This document shows, one piece after another, positions 1 through 6,822 of a stretch of DNA of 14,345 nucleotides (the stretch's first letter is position 1; each line of letters opens with the position of its first letter). A program made the translations under genes and the position numbers. Under the pieces are notes generated by a model that saw only the letters and a program-made list of their open reading frames with translations, ran no database searches and was not told where the DNA came from. This stretch comes from RGIG4097 sp964599875 (lineage in GTDB: Bacteria; Bacillota; Clostridia; Christensenellales; CAG-917): assembly GCA_964599875.1 (NCBI GenBank), contig CAZRHE010000029.1, positions 1 through 14,345 on the forward strand, read 5' to 3'.

Positions 1-52
1 AACGACCTGCCGGGTATGAACCGGCCGCTATAACCAACTAAGCTACGCCGCC
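1..52 (-). tRNA. tRNA-Met (CAT), elongator type, 3' end cut by window edge
   Basis: Read on the minus strand, the gene starts at 52 with GGCGGCGTAGC and continues through a D-arm and an anticodon arm with stem GCCGG/CCGGC and loop TTCATAC, giving anticodon CAT. The T-arm and 3' acceptor strand lie outside the window. The anticodon stem lacks the three consecutive G-C pairs of an initiator, so this is an elongator Met tRNA. A CAT tRNA modified to read Ile AUA is the main alternative, but the GGTTCATACCC loop context fits Met better. It lies 7 nt downstream of tRNA-fMet and is probably co-transcribed with it from the promoter at 151-179. Confidence 0.88.
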
Positions 53-59
53 ATTATTG

Positions 60-136
60 TGGTAGCGGGGGGGGGATTCGAACCCTCGACCTCCGGGTTA
101 TGAGCCCGACGAGCTGGACCACTGCTCTACCCCGCA
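60..136 (-). tRNA. tRNA-fMet (CAT), initiator, CCA encoded
   Basis: This 77-nt tRNA reads from 136 to 60 on the minus strand and ends with an encoded CCA. The anticodon loop is CTCATAA (CAT) on a stem with the GGG/CCC pairs that mark initiator tRNAs for the ribosomal P site. Acceptor pairs 2-71 to 7-66 are all Watson-Crick, while position 1 (T) faces position 72 (T). That 1-72 mismatch is the hallmark that allows formylation; in E. coli it is C-A. Pair 50-64 in the T-stem is an A-C mismatch, at the same pair where E. coli tRNA-fMet has a weak U-G that disfavours EF-Tu binding. Confidence 0.95.
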
Positions 137-150
137 ACGAATGCTTGATT

Positions 151-179
151 ATGATATGATAAACAAATCTTTTTGTCAA
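151..179 (-). promoter_or_regulatory. Promoter of the tRNA-fMet/tRNA-Met transcript
   Basis: On the minus strand a perfect TTGACA (-35, 174-179) is followed by a 17-nt spacer and TATCAT (-10, 151-156). The tRNA-fMet 5' end lies 15 nt past the -10 box, so transcription would start a few bases ahead of the mature tRNA. The remaining stretch to 333 shows only AT-rich spacer. Confidence 0.8.
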
Positions 180-324
180 GCGGATTTACAAAATTTTCTC
201 AATTATTAACGATATAATTGAAAAATGCTTGTTTTCGTCCCTCGTATCGCACTCTCTACGGGCTCTTTTTTTATGCGCGCCGCAAACTGCACGACCCCAA
301 AATCACACCTTTTGCGGCAACGGG

Positions 325-351
325 AAAACGCTCTTACAGCAAGAGCGTTTT
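325..351 (-). terminator. Hairpin overlapping the stop codon of the minus-strand DUF2804 gene
   Basis: An 11-bp perfect stem (AAAACGCTCTT at 325-335 with AAGAGCGTTTT at 341-351) has a 5-nt loop. The TAA stop codon of the gene (334-336) straddles the loop edge, so the terminator begins within the coding sequence. On the minus strand the hairpin ends in only four T residues and then CCC, so it is a short-tailed and possibly leaky intrinsic terminator. Confidence 0.65.
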
Positions 352-1476
352 GTCTTCACCCATTCCCATCATGCCGTCGAGGACGTATTTGTTGCCGTCT
401 TCGTCGCGGACGTACCCTTCCAACTTGCCGAAAGCGATATAGTAGTCGATATTGACGACGAGCGCGTGCATTATCATGGGATTCATATTGTACACTTTGA
501 ATTTGAGGTTGACCATATCGTGTTCGTCGCGGACTATCCATTCGCTATAATTCTCGAAATCCTTACATTCGGGATTTCTCTTGAAAGTAATCGGCGGCAG
601 AATACTCGTCTTGCCCTCGAACCAAAGTATGTTTTCGTTATATTTATCTTGGTCTATGGACTGATTTCTCGTGAGGTTGAACGCAAGCCATTTTTCTTCG
701 CCGTTCACGTTGCACTTGCCCATAGTGGTGACCCAATCGTAATGCGCTCTACGCGGGTAATAACCTCTGTGGTCGTCTACGACTGCGGTACTTTCATCGT
801 CGGTGAGCATTTCTTCGCCGTTGATAACAAGGCGTCCTTCCGCCTTGAAGAAGTCCTTTTGGCTATAAAGCGGACGATTTTTGCCGAACGGAATGCTCGC
901 AACGCAAGGCTTTGAAATTCTCGTCAATTCAAAGTCGTATTCGATAGTCGCCTCGCTGTAATTTTCCTTTATAGACTGCACGATTGTTTTGCCTTTTCTC
1001 GGCACGGTGATGAGGCACTTGCCCTCGTGCGTACCCGTCAAACGACATTTGCCGTCTTGGAAATCGTTGACGTATTTGACGTGAGATACGGGAGTTTTGC
1101 CCTCCGCGACCGCTCCGTTGATAAGATTGGGCGCGATGACGGTTTCGCTGGATTTGAGGTTCGTATCCCAACAATAGACTTTTTTCGTGCGTTTGTCGTA
1201 AAACACGTTCAAAGTTTTGCCGAAGATACCCATATCGCAAACGACCGCGAGCAACACGCCGTTTTTGAGGTGGACTTCGGTCGCTTCCCAAAGGGTCAAT
1301 TTGAGTCTATTCATAAATTGAGGTGCTTTGGTCGGCTTTTTGATTGCGAGAAAGTCCATTTTTTCGAATTCTTTGTCGAAAGTGCCGAAACGAACCATTC
1401 CGTTTTCGTCCACGATACTTGCGGGAGTGGGCACTGCGCGTCTTTTTTCGTCGATATATTTACTATATTCCCCCAT
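334..1476 (-). CDS. DUF2804 domain-containing protein (paralogue 1)
   Basis: This 380-aa protein carries the conserved core I associate with the DUF2804 family: DDHRGYYPRRAHYDW at residues 234-248 and FNLTRNQSIDQDKYNEN at 266-282, followed by a beta-rich C-terminus ending in DGMMGMGEDK. The family is related by fold to lipocalin/CrtC-like beta-barrel proteins and has no firmly established reaction. No signal peptide or membrane segment is visible, so it is probably cytoplasmic. The start at 1476 is supported by GGAGG 5-6 nt upstream (1482-1486) and by a strong promoter at 1500-1528, which leaves a 5' UTR of about 17 nt. It is divergent from a clear paralogue at 1651; the two share the N-terminal signature TPASIVDENG and GTFDK. 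Confidence 0.85.
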   Translation of the reverse strand: MGEYSKYIDEKRRAVPTPASIVDENGMVRFGTFDKEFEKMDFLAIKKPTKAPQFMNRLKLTLWEATEVHLKNGVLLAVVCDMGIFGKTLNVFYDKRTKKVYCWDTNLKSSETVIAPNLINGAVAEGKTPVSHVKYVNDFQDGKCRLTGTHEGKCLITVPRKGKTIVQSIKENYSEATIEYDFELTRISKPCVASIPFGKNRPLYSQKDFFKAEGRLVINGEEMLTDDESTAVVDDHRGYYPRRAHYDWVTTMGKCNVNGEEKWLAFNLTRNQSIDQDKYNENILWFEGKTSILPPITFKRNPECKDFENYSEWIVRDEHDMVNLKFKVYNMNPMIMHALVVNIDYYIAFGKLEGYVRDEDGNKYVLDGMMGMGEDKTLLL

Positions 1477-1499
1477 ATTGACCTCCGAGGTTTTTTTTC

Positions 1500-1528
1500 A
1501 TTATACGATATATTCCGCGCATTTTCAA
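1500..1528 (-). promoter_or_regulatory. Promoter of the minus-strand DUF2804 gene
   Basis: On the minus strand TTGAAA (1523-1528) and a perfect TATAAT (1500-1505) are separated by exactly 17 nt. The predicted transcript starts near 1493, just ahead of the GGAGG ribosome binding site. Confidence 0.8.
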
Positions 1529-1547
1529 TGGTGATTTTGACAATTTT

Positions 1548-1613
1548 AATAGACGGTAGTGGACATTTTCAACATTTTCGAAAAATCGTCTATTGCGTAG
1601 ACGGGGATATAAT
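1548..1613 (+). promoter_or_regulatory. -10 box and inverted repeat ahead of the plus-strand DUF2804 gene
   Basis: A perfect TATAAT lies at 1608-1613, 37 nt before the start codon at 1651, but no convincing -35 box is found at 16-18 nt upstream. An 8-bp perfect inverted repeat (AATAGACG at 1548-1555, CGTCTATT at 1587-1594) covers the place where a -35 contact would be, and a partial third copy (TAGACG, 1599-1604) abuts the -10 box. The weak -35 plus this repeat suggests dependence on a regulator; that is inference. Confidence 0.45.
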
Positions 1614-1650
1614 GTTATAGTTTAATCATTAACAAATAAGGGGCAATATT

Positions 1651-2751
1651 ATGGCAGACTATCCTTACAAAGTATCCGAGAAACGTTATCCCGCACCTAC
1701 TCCCGCAAGTATCGTAGACGAAAACGGCAAAGTGCAATACGGCACGTTCGATAAGCCTTTTCCTAAACTCAACCTTATGGACGCGCTCAAACCCTGCGGA
1801 CCGCGTATGCCCGACTGCATGAAACGCGGCCGTTTGACCGAATGGGAGGCTTTTGAAGTCAACATGGACGAAGGTGCACTCATCAGTGCGGTTTATATCA
1901 TGGGACCTATCGGTTTTTCCATTTTCGTGTGGTACGACAAAGCGACGCAAAAAGTCAGTGCATGGCGCAATTTCGTCCCCGTAAAGCGTTCGAAAGTCGC
2001 ATCCCAACTCGTGGACGACTATTGCTATCTCAAGACGGGTAGCAGCGAATTTAGAATCGACAACGACTTCTTGAACGGCAAAGCAAGCGCGAAAGGCTAC
2101 ACCAAATTCGGCAAACGCACTTTCGAAATGGACGTGCAATTCGAGAGAGTTTCTCCCCTTGCAAACGGCGTTATGCCTCTTGCGAGAAATAAAGACGGCT
2201 CTTTCCGTAATCCTCTTTACAGCGAAAAGGACTTCTTCAAAGCGACCGGCTATATCACCGTAAACGGCAAGAAGTACGTCACCAACGAACGCTCCGTCGG
2301 CATCATCGACGACCACAAGGGCTACTATCCCTACAAGATGCACTACGATTGGCTCACCACTATGGGCAAAACAATCATCGACGGCGAAGAAAAATACTTT
2401 GCGTTCAACCTCACCAGAAACCAATCCGTCGAGCAAGACAACTACAACGAAAACGTCATTTGGCTCGAGGGCGAATCCTATCCCATGCCTCCCGTCGTGT
2501 TCAAGCATAAAGACGGCAAGAGAAAGGCAAAAGAATGGAACGTCGTGGACGAGGCAACGGGCGGCAAAATCGTCAACGTAACCTACACCATCGGCGACGC
2601 GTTCAGCATGCCCATACACGTGCTTGCGGTGGACGTCTACTACGTGCTTTCCTACGGCACCGTGAAAGGTTTCGTGACAGACCCTAACGGCAAGAAATAC
2701 GTCGTTGACGGAATGGTCGGCATCGGCGAAGACAAATCGACGAGAGTCTAA
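1651..2751 (+). CDS. DUF2804 domain-containing protein (paralogue 2)
   Basis: This 366-aa protein is homologous along its whole length to the minus-strand gene at 334-1476. Shared blocks are TPASIVDENG (17-26), GTFDK (31-35), PLYSEKDFFKA (188-198), DDHKGYYPYKMHYDW (220-234), FNLTRNQSVEQDNYNEN (252-268) and the C-terminal DGMVGIGEDK. The charged and aromatic residues of the central blocks are nearly invariant between the two copies, which points to a conserved site. No export signal is visible. The start is supported by AAGGGG about 8 nt upstream. An intrinsic terminator follows at 2772-2802. Family assignment rests on the central motifs; the biochemical role is unknown. The pair could act as a heteromer or on related substrates, but nothing in the sequence decides this. 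Confidence 0.85.
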   Translation: MADYPYKVSEKRYPAPTPASIVDENGKVQYGTFDKPFPKLNLMDALKPCGPRMPDCMKRGRLTEWEAFEVNMDEGALISAVYIMGPIGFSIFVWYDKATQKVSAWRNFVPVKRSKVASQLVDDYCYLKTGSSEFRIDNDFLNGKASAKGYTKFGKRTFEMDVQFERVSPLANGVMPLARNKDGSFRNPLYSEKDFFKATGYITVNGKKYVTNERSVGIIDDHKGYYPYKMHYDWLTTMGKTIIDGEEKYFAFNLTRNQSVEQDNYNENVIWLEGESYPMPPVVFKHKDGKRKAKEWNVVDEATGGKIVNVTYTIGDAFSMPIHVLAVDVYYVLSYGTVKGFVTDPNGKKYVVDGMVGIGEDKSTRV

Positions 2752-2768
2752 TAAAACCTACAACCGCA

Positions 2769-2855
2769 TAAAAAGTCCGACGAGCAAATCGTCGGATTTT
2801 TTCATGAAGTAATAGACAATAGTAAGTAAGAAGTTTCGGCGGGACACTCGCACTC
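2769..2855 (+). repeat. Terminator-bearing interspersed repeat, copy 1
   Basis: The segment from the A-run before the terminator to CGCACTC at 2855 matches 6823-6912 nearly base for base, with small indels. It comprises the terminator hairpin, a spacer rich in AGTAA/AATAG/AAGTAAG words, and a second small hairpin GCGGG-ACA-CTCGC (2839-2851). In the other copy this hairpin reads GCGGG-ACA-CCCGC, a G-T to G-C change that keeps pairing. Confidence 0.75.
2772..2802 (+). terminator. Intrinsic terminator after the plus-strand DUF2804 gene
   Basis: An 8-bp perfect stem (TCCGACGA 2776-2783, TCGTCGGA 2789-2796) with loop GCAAA is followed by six T residues (2797-2802) and preceded by an A-run. Stem and loop are identical to the terminator at 6829-6849 after the lysR-type gene, and the homology continues downstream. 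Confidence 0.9.
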
Positions 2856-2857
2856 AA

Positions 2858-2895
2858 TGTCATTCAGCGGAGTTCGAAGAACGACGAAGAATCTC
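2858..2895 (+). repeat. Short interspersed repeat (TGTCATTCAG...GACGAAGAATCTC), copy 1
   Basis: This stretch matches the reverse complement of 7684-7721: both share TGTCATTCAG, GGAGT and GACGAAGAATCTC with a variable centre. It directly follows the terminator-bearing repeat. A further hairpin GCTTTCG-ACA-CGAAAGC follows at about 2915-2931, with GACGAAGAC after it; it resembles the hairpin at 8039-8057. Confidence 0.6.
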
Positions 2896-2942
2896 GCGTA
2901 AGCGTTCCGTCATTGCTTTCGACACGAAAGCGACGAAGACAG

Positions 2943-2970
2943 AAAAGGCGCCGCGTAAACGGCGCCTTTT
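2943..2970 (-). terminator. Intrinsic terminator of the FAD/Fe-S oxidoreductase gene
   Basis: An 11-bp perfect stem AAAAGGCGCCG/CGGCGCCTTTT with a 6-nt loop ends in TTTT on the minus strand, 9 nt past the stop codon at 2980. The symmetric A and T flanks mean it could work in both directions, also stopping transcripts from the left. Confidence 0.85.
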
Positions 2971-2979
2971 CATCGAAGT

Positions 2980-5766
2980 TTATTTCTTTATTAATTTCAT
3001 TTTGATTTTTCTTTTCAGCATATACGGCAACAGCGAACGCACGATGCCGTCTTCCGCAGAATACATTCTCGACGCTTTGGGAAAATCTCTCGAAAGATGA
3101 ATCGCGTCGAAATTACATTTGGTCGTACAAAGTCCGCAACCTATACAACGATTTTCGTCGACGATGGTTACGCCGCAACGCAAGCACCTTTGCGCTTCTT
3201 TTCTGACTTGTTCTTCCGTAAGCGGCAAGCGCTCGTCCTTGAACGTTTTTTGCAACTTTTTGTCAATCGCCGGAGTTTGACGTTTTGAATTGTCGTAAGA
3301 ATCGATTTTTACGTCGTCGCGATCGAGTTCGACAAACTTTCGCAAATCTCTTCCTATCGTAAGGCTTTGCCCGTCGTGTACGAATCTATTGATTGACACC
3401 ATGCCTTCTTTACCGTCCGCTATGGCGTCTATTGCGAATTTCGCTCCGTGGAAAATATCTCCGCCGACGAAAACGTCCTCTTGCGCCGTTTGCAAAGTGA
3501 CGGGGTCTGCATCTGCCGTGCCGCCGCGTTTCAGTTGCACTTTGCTGCCGTCGAGCAAACCGCCCCAAATTGCGGTTTGACCGATTGCCATAAGCACGTT
3601 ATCACACTCGACCTCTATCGAATTCTCTTCGTCGTATTGCGGATTGAACTTGCCGTCCTTATCGAAAACAGATACGCATTTTTTCAAAACAAGGGCTTTA
3701 ACATGTCCTTTTTCATCTTTAATCACCGCTTTCGGTCCATAGCCGTTAATTATCGCAACGCCTTCGTTTTCCGCTTCGACGACCTCGTCGTCGGATGCAG
3801 GCATATGTTTTCTATCTTCGAGACAATACGTTTCCACGCTTTGTGCGCCTGCTCTAAGTGCGGTCCTTGCCACGTCTATCGCTACGTTTCCGCCACCGAT
3901 GACGATTGTCTTTCCGCTGATTTTTTGCGTTTCGTCAAGGTTGATTCTGCGCAAGAAATCGATGCCGCTTTCAACGCCGATTGCATCCTCTCCGTCTATG
4001 CCCGCCTTTCTTCCGCCTTGCAAACCGATTGCGACGTAAAACGCTTTGTAGCCCTCTGCGCGCAATTCATCGAGAGTGACGTCTTTGCCCACTTCGACGC
4101 CGCATTTAATTTCTGCGCCCATTTGTTTTATAACGTCGATTTCCGCCTTAATGACGTCCTTTTCGAGTCGGAAAGAGGGGATTCCGTAACGGAGCATTCC
4201 GCCCGCCTCTTTTTCTTTTTCAAAGACCGTAACGGGATAACCTTTCGTACGCAAGTAATACGCCGCGCTCAATCCCGCAGGACCGCCGCCTATAACGGCA
4301 ATCTTATAATCATCCCATTGTTTTCCTTCGTCGTTCGTGCAATCGGGGATATAGCGATCTTCTTCGTTAAGTTCTCGCGCGGCGATAAACTTCTTAATCT
4401 CGTCGATTGCAACGGGTTGATCTATCGTTCCGCGCATGCAACGGTCTTCACACCTATGATTGCATATCGCGCCGCATACCGCAGGGAAAGGATTGTCCTG
4501 TTTTATTAGTTTCAATGCGTCGAGATATCTACCCTCTCCCGCCATTTTCACGTAGCCTTGCACCGCAACGTGCGCGGGGCACGCCGTCTTACAAGGCGCA
4601 GTGCCCGTATCATAGCAATTGATTTTTGCGTCGTCGCGATAATTGTAATTCCATTTTTCCACTCCCCAAACCGTGAGATCGGGAAGTTCCGCTTTGGGGT
4701 ATTCGACCTCACAGCCGTTCTTTTTGCAAAGTTTTTGACCGAGTTTAGCCGCACCGACGGGGCAAACTTCAACGCATTTCCCGCAAGCGACACACTTATC
4801 TTTATCAACGTGCGCGCGATAGGCGGATGCGGAAGTATTCGGGGTGTTGTACAGTTGCGACGTTCTTATTGCGTTACATACGCCCGCGGCGCAGTTACAA
4901 ATGCCCACGATTTTGTCTTTGCCGTCGAGGTTTGTGATTTGATGCACGAAACCTTTTTTCTCGCTCAATTCAATCAAATCGAGAACTTCTTGTTTCGTTG
5001 CGTATCTTGCCTCTTTGCCCGTTTCGACCATATATTCCGCCATATCTCCGAGCGCGATACAAAAATCGCCTTCTATATCGCCCGTGCCCTCTCCTCTCAT
5101 TGCTTGCTGACGGCGGCAGGAGCATATGCCTATCGCATATTTGCCGTCGTACTTATCCAGCCAATAAGAAAGGTGTTCGACGGATACCGATTTGTTTTCG
5201 GACGGGATTGCCTTTTCCACGGGAATTACGTGCATCCCCAACCCTGCGCCGCCTTGCGGAACAACGGATGCGATAGGTCCGATGCATTGCGACGTCATGT
5301 TGAAAAGGGTTGCGATTTCGGGCACTCTTTCAAGGAGTTTCCCGTTCATCATCATGTATTCACCCGAACCGACGACGAATTTCGGGATGAAGTATTGCCT
5401 TTGTCCGTCCCTTCTTTCTCTATCGAATTCCAAAATACCCGTACCGCATAATCCGTCACAGAGGGACTGCGCCTTTTCTACGGAAATGCCGTTTTTCTTC
5501 GCCAATTGCTCGACGGTGTACTTTTTTACTCTCTTCTTCTCGAAAGAGAGCATAAATTTGACCTCTTCTTTGGTCATTATTTTGTCGAGCGCCCACACTT
5601 CGAAATCGTTTTCCGTGAGATCGTCCCTCGAATTAACGCCGCGTCTATCCGTAATAAGGAAACCGAGATCTTTGAGCAACTCGAGTTTTTCTTTATCTTC
5701 GACGTGATAGTCGTCGGGCAAAAAGTCTTTCTCGTTGAGCATAAAATTTTTGTGCGCTTCCAACAT
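2980..5766 (-). CDS. FAD-dependent NAD(P)-linked oxidoreductase fused to ferredoxin domains (GltD-like)
   Basis: This 928-aa protein has several modules. Residues 1-310 resemble the N-terminal domain of anaerobe 4Fe-4S proteins, with a winged-helix-like stretch (about 82-115) and Cys groups C215/C217 and C290/C292/C297. A [4Fe-4S] ferredoxin motif follows (C325, C328, C331, C335). Residues 384-465 match the Fer4_20 domain of GltD and dihydropyrimidine dehydrogenase (C392, C396, C431, C435, C439, C443). Next come an FAD-binding VIGGGPAGLS at 491-500, a nucleotide-binding VIGGGNVAID at 622-631 and the second FAD contact VGGDI at 767-771. The C-terminus has C861/C864 and a second ferredoxin motif (C874, C877, C880, C884). 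It probably moves electrons between NAD(P)H, FAD and ferredoxin-like centres in the cytoplasm; the final acceptor is unknown. GGAGGAG-like bases 7 nt upstream support the start. It is divergent from a LysR-type gene that likely controls it. Confidence 0.85.
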   Translation of the reverse strand: MLEAHKNFMLNEKDFLPDDYHVEDKEKLELLKDLGFLITDRRGVNSRDDLTENDFEVWALDKIMTKEEVKFMLSFEKKRVKKYTVEQLAKKNGISVEKAQSLCDGLCGTGILEFDRERRDGQRQYFIPKFVVGSGEYMMMNGKLLERVPEIATLFNMTSQCIGPIASVVPQGGAGLGMHVIPVEKAIPSENKSVSVEHLSYWLDKYDGKYAIGICSCRRQQAMRGEGTGDIEGDFCIALGDMAEYMVETGKEARYATKQEVLDLIELSEKKGFVHQITNLDGKDKIVGICNCAAGVCNAIRTSQLYNTPNTSASAYRAHVDKDKCVACGKCVEVCPVGAAKLGQKLCKKNGCEVEYPKAELPDLTVWGVEKWNYNYRDDAKINCYDTGTAPCKTACPAHVAVQGYVKMAGEGRYLDALKLIKQDNPFPAVCGAICNHRCEDRCMRGTIDQPVAIDEIKKFIAARELNEEDRYIPDCTNDEGKQWDDYKIAVIGGGPAGLSAAYYLRTKGYPVTVFEKEKEAGGMLRYGIPSFRLEKDVIKAEIDVIKQMGAEIKCGVEVGKDVTLDELRAEGYKAFYVAIGLQGGRKAGIDGEDAIGVESGIDFLRRINLDETQKISGKTIVIGGGNVAIDVARTALRAGAQSVETYCLEDRKHMPASDDEVVEAENEGVAIINGYGPKAVIKDEKGHVKALVLKKCVSVFDKDGKFNPQYDEENSIEVECDNVLMAIGQTAIWGGLLDGSKVQLKRGGTADADPVTLQTAQEDVFVGGDIFHGAKFAIDAIADGKEGMVSINRFVHDGQSLTIGRDLRKFVELDRDDVKIDSYDNSKRQTPAIDKKLQKTFKDERLPLTEEQVRKEAQRCLRCGVTIVDENRCIGCGLCTTKCNFDAIHLSRDFPKASRMYSAEDGIVRSLLPYMLKRKIKMKLIKK

Positions 5767-5831
5767 AATTTTCTCCTCGCGATATGTAAATTCGTGCGCA
5801 AATACTATACGTACTTACGATCCTAAAATTG

Positions 5832-5837
5832 ATTATA
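5832..5837 (-). promoter_or_regulatory. Candidate -10 box of the oxidoreductase gene
   Basis: On the minus strand a perfect TATAAT lies 66 nt before the start codon. The sequence 17 nt upstream (TATACG) is a poor -35 box, which fits a promoter that needs an activator. The nearer LysR-type palindrome would be centred about 56 nt upstream of the predicted transcription start. Confidence 0.5.
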
Positions 5838-5872
5838 TCATCAAAATTCGCGCGCGTATAGATATGACAACG

Positions 5873-5919
5873 TATGCGATTATTGCATATTTTTTATTGA
5901 CTTATGCACAAATTGCATA
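5873..5919. promoter_or_regulatory. Twin LysR-type binding sites
   Basis: Two perfect 17-bp palindromes of form TATGC-N7-GCATA lie at 5873-5889 and 5903-5919. Their centres are 30 bp apart, close to three helical turns, so both would face the same side of the DNA. Each contains the T-N11-A core of LysR-family sites. The second site fills the spacer of the lysR-type gene's own promoter, and the first lies upstream of the oxidoreductase's weak promoter, as expected for autorepression plus activation of the divergent target. Confidence 0.8.
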
Positions 5920-5925
5920 TATGAT
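5897..5925 (+). promoter_or_regulatory. Promoter of the LysR-type regulator
   Basis: TTGACT (5897-5902) and TATGAT (5920-5925) are separated by 17 nt. The spacer holds one complete TATGC-N7-GCATA palindrome, so a bound regulator would block RNA polymerase. Confidence 0.75.
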
Positions 5926-5948
5926 AATATCAAGAATCGGAGGTATAT

Positions 5949-6821
5949 ATGGAACTCGATTATCTGAAAGAATTCGTCGTCCTTGCGGAGGAAAGACAAT
6001 TTATATCCGCAAGCAAAAAACTGTTCATTTCGCAATCAACCCTTTCGCGCCACATACAAACCATCGAAAAGGAAATCGGTTGCGACCTGTTTGTGCGTTC
6101 GACGAGAGAAGTCGCGCTGTCCGACGAAGGTAAAATATTGCTCCCGTATGCGCGAAACGTCATAGACGACTTGCAAGAATTTTCTAACGAACTCGAAAAA
6201 TCCAAAGTCGGCGCAAACGCGACTATCGGAATCGTGCACGACCCCGACAAATGGGAAGTGGCAAAATACTTGAACGAGTTTTCCGCGGCATTCCCCGACG
6301 TCGTAATAAACCTATGCGAGGCAAGCATAAACGAATTGAAATCCCAATTCGACAACGGCAAACTCCGCGTTATAACGATATGTTATCCCTACAAAGAACC
6401 ATTGCCTAAACGTTACGTCGTATGCGGAACGAGTAGCCTAGTCGCCCTCATTCCCAAAACAAATTCTCTTTCTCTTAAAAAAGAAATCACATTAGAAGAC
6501 TTGAAAGAACAGCCCCTATTTTTGCCGAAAGAACACCACGTAACTTATCAATATTTCATGCGAACAGCAAAATCCACGCCATTGAACGTAGTATACACCG
6601 GCAACAGCAGAGGAATAATCGACCTTGTAAAAAGCAAAAACGGTATCGTCGTACAAGATAAATTCATTGCCGAAGAACAAATGTCCGACGATTTTACCCT
6701 CGTACCCTTCTCGCCCGAAATCAAGTATTATTACGGCATAGAATATTCCTCGAACCTGAACGACGACGAAAAATCTTTCGTGCGATACATAAAACAGCGG
6801 TGCAAAAACGTTAAAGTCTAA
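5949..6821 (+). CDS. LysR-type transcriptional regulator
   Basis: This 290-aa protein has the family's usual length. Residues 1-60 form the winged HTH, with FISASKKLFISQSTLSRHI as the HTH core and LFVRSTREVALSDEG as the wing. Residues 85-290 form the periplasmic-binding-protein-like effector domain, which has the family's overall pattern (TIGIV near residue 93, then LFLPKEHHVT and a late GIVVQDKF). The effector cannot be told from sequence. GGAGG at 5939-5943 lies 5 nt before the ATG and fixes the start. The gene is divergent from the FAD/Fe-S oxidoreductase, with twin binding palindromes between them, so it most likely senses a substrate or redox signal linked to that enzyme and also represses itself. 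Confidence 0.92.
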   Translation: MELDYLKEFVVLAEERQFISASKKLFISQSTLSRHIQTIEKEIGCDLFVRSTREVALSDEGKILLPYARNVIDDLQEFSNELEKSKVGANATIGIVHDPDKWEVAKYLNEFSAAFPDVVINLCEASINELKSQFDNGKLRVITICYPYKEPLPKRYVVCGTSSLVALIPKTNSLSLKKEITLEDLKEQPLFLPKEHHVTYQYFMRTAKSTPLNVVYTGNSRGIIDLVKSKNGIVVQDKFIAEEQMSDDFTLVPFSPEIKYYYGIEYSSNLNDDEKSFVRYIKQRCKNVKV

Positions 6822-6822
6822 T

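Noticed and set aside
229..915. 228-aa plus-strand frame opposite the first DUF2804 gene
   Set aside because: Antisense shadow of a gene with strong paralogue support; no ribosome binding site.
1615..2619. 334-aa open frame antisense to the plus-strand DUF2804 gene
   Set aside because: It mirrors the codon bias of the real gene on the other strand, has a valine/phenylalanine-rich low-meaning sequence, no ribosome binding site and no recognisable domain.
3448..5451. Two long plus-strand frames (3448-4509 and 4558-5451) opposite the oxidoreductase
   Set aside because: The minus-strand protein here has clear cysteine and dinucleotide-binding motifs; the plus-strand frames lack start signals and motifs.
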